In this document: in pieces, positions 62,399 to 64,000 of the stretch
Layout of the letters: the number at the start of each line of letters is the position of its first letter
Numbering within the stretch: the first letter of the stretch is position 1
Origin: Actinomadura coerulea
GTDB taxonomy: Bacteria; Actinomycetota; Actinomycetes; Streptosporangiales; Streptosporangiaceae
Direction of reading: 5' to 3'
Length of the DNA stretch: 64,000 nucleotides
NCBI RefSeq assembly: GCF_014208105.1
Contig: NZ_JACHMQ010000001.1
Coordinates: forward strand, 1,860,001-1,924,000
Translations under genes and position numbers: made by a program
Notes under the pieces: model-generated
Databases searched by the model: none
The model's input: only the letters and a program-made list of their open reading frames with translations
Told to the model about the DNA's origin: nothing

Positions 62399-63430
62399 AT
62401 GCCCGCGACCCTGTCCGCTCCGTCCCGGCCGTCCGAAAGGTCGGCCGGGAGTGATTTCGCGCCGCTGGCACGGCGCGTCCGCGAGAGCGGGCTGCTGGAC
62501 CGGCGGCGCGGCTACTACGCGCGGGCCATCGGGTTGAACCTGGCGGCGACCGCGGCGGTGTGGGGGGCGGTCGCGTGGGCGGGGGACGCCTGGTGGACGG
62601 TCCTGCTGGGGATACCGCTGGCCGTGCTGTCGGCGCGGGCCGCGTTCCTCGGGCATGACGCGGGGCACCGGCAGATCGCGTCGAGCGCTCGGGCGAACCG
62701 GTGGCTGGGGCTGCTGCTGGGGAACCTTCTGCTGGGGATGGGGCACGGGTGGTGGAGCGACAAGCACAACCGGCATCACGCCAATCCGAACCATGTCGGC
62801 AAGGACCCCGATGTGGGGGAGGGTGTGCTGGCGTGGACCAGTGAGCAGGCAAAAGGCAAGCGGGGCGTTCTGCGGTGGGTGGCGCGGCACCAGGCCGCGT
62901 TGTTCTTCCCGCTGCTGACGCTGGAGGGCGTGAACCTGAAGCTGGGGAGCCTGCTGTTCTTGCGTGGGCGTTCGCGGCGGGACCAGGTGCTGGAGGGCGG
63001 CCTGCTGGTCGTCCATGCGGTGGCGTTCCTGGGGCTGGCGTTCGCGTTGCTGCCGGTGGGGCAGGCGCTGGCGTTGGTGGCCGTTCAGCACGCGGTGTTC
63101 GGGGTGCACTTGGGTGCGGTGTTCGCGCCGAACCACAAGGGGATGGCGATGCCGGAGCCGGGGGAGCGGTGGGGGCATCTGCGGCGGCAGGTTCTGACGT
63201 CGCGGAACGTGCGGGGCGGTGTGGTGACGGACTGGCTGATGGGCGGTCTGAACTACCAGATCGAGCATCACCTGTTCCCGGGGGTGCCGCGGTGCAGCCT
63301 GCGGCGGCTGCGGCCGCTGGTGCGCGAGCACTGCGCGGCGGTGGGGTTGCCGTACACGGAGACGGGGCTGGTGGAGTCGTACCGGTTGGCGCTGGGGCAC
63401 ATGCGGGAGGTCGGGGAGCCGCTGCGCTAG
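62399..63430 (+). CDS. Fatty acid desaturase family protein
   Basis: A 343-residue membrane enzyme. Three histidine boxes: FLGHDAGHRQ (HxxxH), SDKHNRHHANPNHVG (HxxHH) and NYQIEHHLFPGVPRC (QxxHH), which bind the di-iron centre. About four spans lie around them. This is the acyl-lipid (front-end/delta-12-like) desaturase layout, used to introduce double bonds in membrane acyl chains. ATG 62399 with TGGAG upstream is chosen over 62369. A promoter probably lies in the 230-bp gap shared with the divergent phosphatase gene. Confidence 0.93.
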   Translation: MPATLSAPSRPSERSAGSDFAPLARRVRESGLLDRRRGYYARAIGLNLAATAAVWGAVAWAGDAWWTVLLGIPLAVLSARAAFLGHDAGHRQIASSARANRWLGLLLGNLLLGMGHGWWSDKHNRHHANPNHVGKDPDVGEGVLAWTSEQAKGKRGVLRWVARHQAALFFPLLTLEGVNLKLGSLLFLRGRSRRDQVLEGGLLVVHAVAFLGLAFALLPVGQALALVAVQHAVFGVHLGAVFAPNHKGMAMPEPGERWGHLRRQVLTSRNVRGGVVTDWLMGGLNYQIEHHLFPGVPRCSLRRLRPLVREHCAAVGLPYTETGLVESYRLALGHMREVGEPLR

Positions 63431-63451
63431 GGCGGGGCTATGCTCCGGGCC

Positions 63452-64000
63452 ATGCCCGAGGGACACACGATCCACCGTCTGGCCGCCGAACATCAGCGGA
63501 TGTTCGGCGGCCTCGCCGTTTCCGCCACGAGTCCGCAGGGGCGGTTCGCCGAGGGGGCGCGGTGGCTGGACGGGCGGGTGCTGTCGGTGGCGGACGCGCA
63601 CGGCAAGCATCTGCTTCTGGGGTTCGACGATGATCGGACGCTGCATGTGCATCTGGGCATCTACGGCCGCTACGCGTTCGGGGAGGGGCCGGCGCCGGCT
63701 CCGGTGGGGTTGGTGCGGCTCCGGCTGGAGGGCGGCGGGCGGTACGCGGATCTTCGGGGACCTAATACCTGCGAGCTACTCGCTCCGGGTGAGGTGAAGC
63801 TGCTGCGTGATCGGCTGGGGCCGGATCCGTTGCGCGGGGACGCCGATCCGGAGTTGGCGTGGCGGCGGATCGGCCGGGCGCGGGCGCCGATCGCGGTGCT
63901 GCTGATGGATCAGTCGGTGGTGGCGGGGCCGGGGAACATCTACCGGGCGGAGGTGCTGTTCCGGCAGGGGATCGATCCGCGGTTGCCGGGGCGGCGGCTG
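63452..64000 (+). CDS. Fpg/Nei-family DNA glycosylase, 5' part
   Basis: Runs off the window end: 183 codons are present. MPEGHTIHRLAAEHQRMFGG has the catalytic Pro2 and Glu3 required for Schiff-base chemistry on damaged DNA. KHLLLGFDDDRTLHVHLGIYGRY, RYADLRGPNTCELL and AVLLMDQSVVAGPGNIYRAEVLFRQGIDP (H2TH region) follow. The MPEGHT start and length point to the endonuclease VIII (Nei) group, removing oxidised pyrimidines. The zinc finger lies beyond the window. Confidence 0.93.
   Translation, partial: MPEGHTIHRLAAEHQRMFGGLAVSATSPQGRFAEGARWLDGRVLSVADAHGKHLLLGFDDDRTLHVHLGIYGRYAFGEGPAPAPVGLVRLRLEGGGRYADLRGPNTCELLAPGEVKLLRDRLGPDPLRGDADPELAWRRIGRARAPIAVLLMDQSVVAGPGNIYRAEVLFRQGIDPRLPGRRL

Noticed and set aside
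62234-63652. Long minus-strand frame over the desaturase gene
   Set aside because: Pro/Arg/Gln-rich with no family motif, while the plus strand shows three histidine boxes.

Overview
The window is chromosomal DNA of a very high-GC actinobacterium. TANNNT-like -10 boxes, frequent GTG starts, mycothiol-type and F420-type enzyme families, a GlnR/NnaR nitrate system and strong synteny with the Mycobacterium Rv1822-Rv1832 block all point that way. A Streptosporangiales/Thermomonosporaceae (Actinomadura-like) host is my inference from gene content and cannot be proven here. No rRNA, tRNA, transposase or CRISPR array was seen.

Layout. 1-5.3 kb: end of an aldehyde dehydrogenase, a succinate-semialdehyde dehydrogenase, a lactonase-type beta-propeller, pgi and an EF-hand protein. 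5.4-10.8 kb: a leftward PTS operon (GntR regulator, EIIC, EIIB, EIIA, SIS-domain protein) facing a secreted protein across a DasR/HutC-like operator. 10.8-15 kb: AraC regulator divergent from an NmrA-like oxidoreductase and a DUF1772 protein, then a PptH-like phosphoesterase and a TetR regulator. 15-17 kb: thiC under a TPP riboswitch. 17-22.6 kb: a membrane protein, an orphan DesK-type histidine kinase, a CDP-alcohol phosphatidyltransferase and a GDP-mannose pyrophosphorylase/phosphomannomutase fusion. 22.6-27.9 kb: Moco-sulfurase-like PLP enzyme, ABCG-like transporter, MocR regulator and divergent LysE exporter.

28-39 kb is the conserved actinobacterial block DUF881, sbp, DUF881, FHA protein, MerR (FtsR), bifunctional nuclease, MerR, then a kinase/flippase-like membrane protein on the other strand, and gcvP behind a tandem glycine riboswitch. 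gcvH, which sits inside this block in mycobacteria, is absent. 39-44.5 kb holds a repeat-rich spacer, a TPR protein, small enzymes, DUF5999, TetR and a maleylpyruvate-isomerase-family protein.

44.4-51.8 kb is a nitrate assimilation locus: narK, nitrate reductase, nirD, nnaR and a sirohydrochlorin chelatase, with three GlnR-like boxes sharing an 11-bp period. It ends in a decayed stretch (51.6-52.3 kb) with two broken small genes that still have good ribosome sites. 52.4-56.3 kb: secreted phytase-like esterase, a principal-type sigma factor and a cation diffusion facilitator. 56.4-61.2 kb: menE divergent from menB-menC-menD. 61.4-64 kb: tyrosine phosphatase, fatty acid desaturase and the start of a Nei/Fpg DNA glycosylase cut by the window end.
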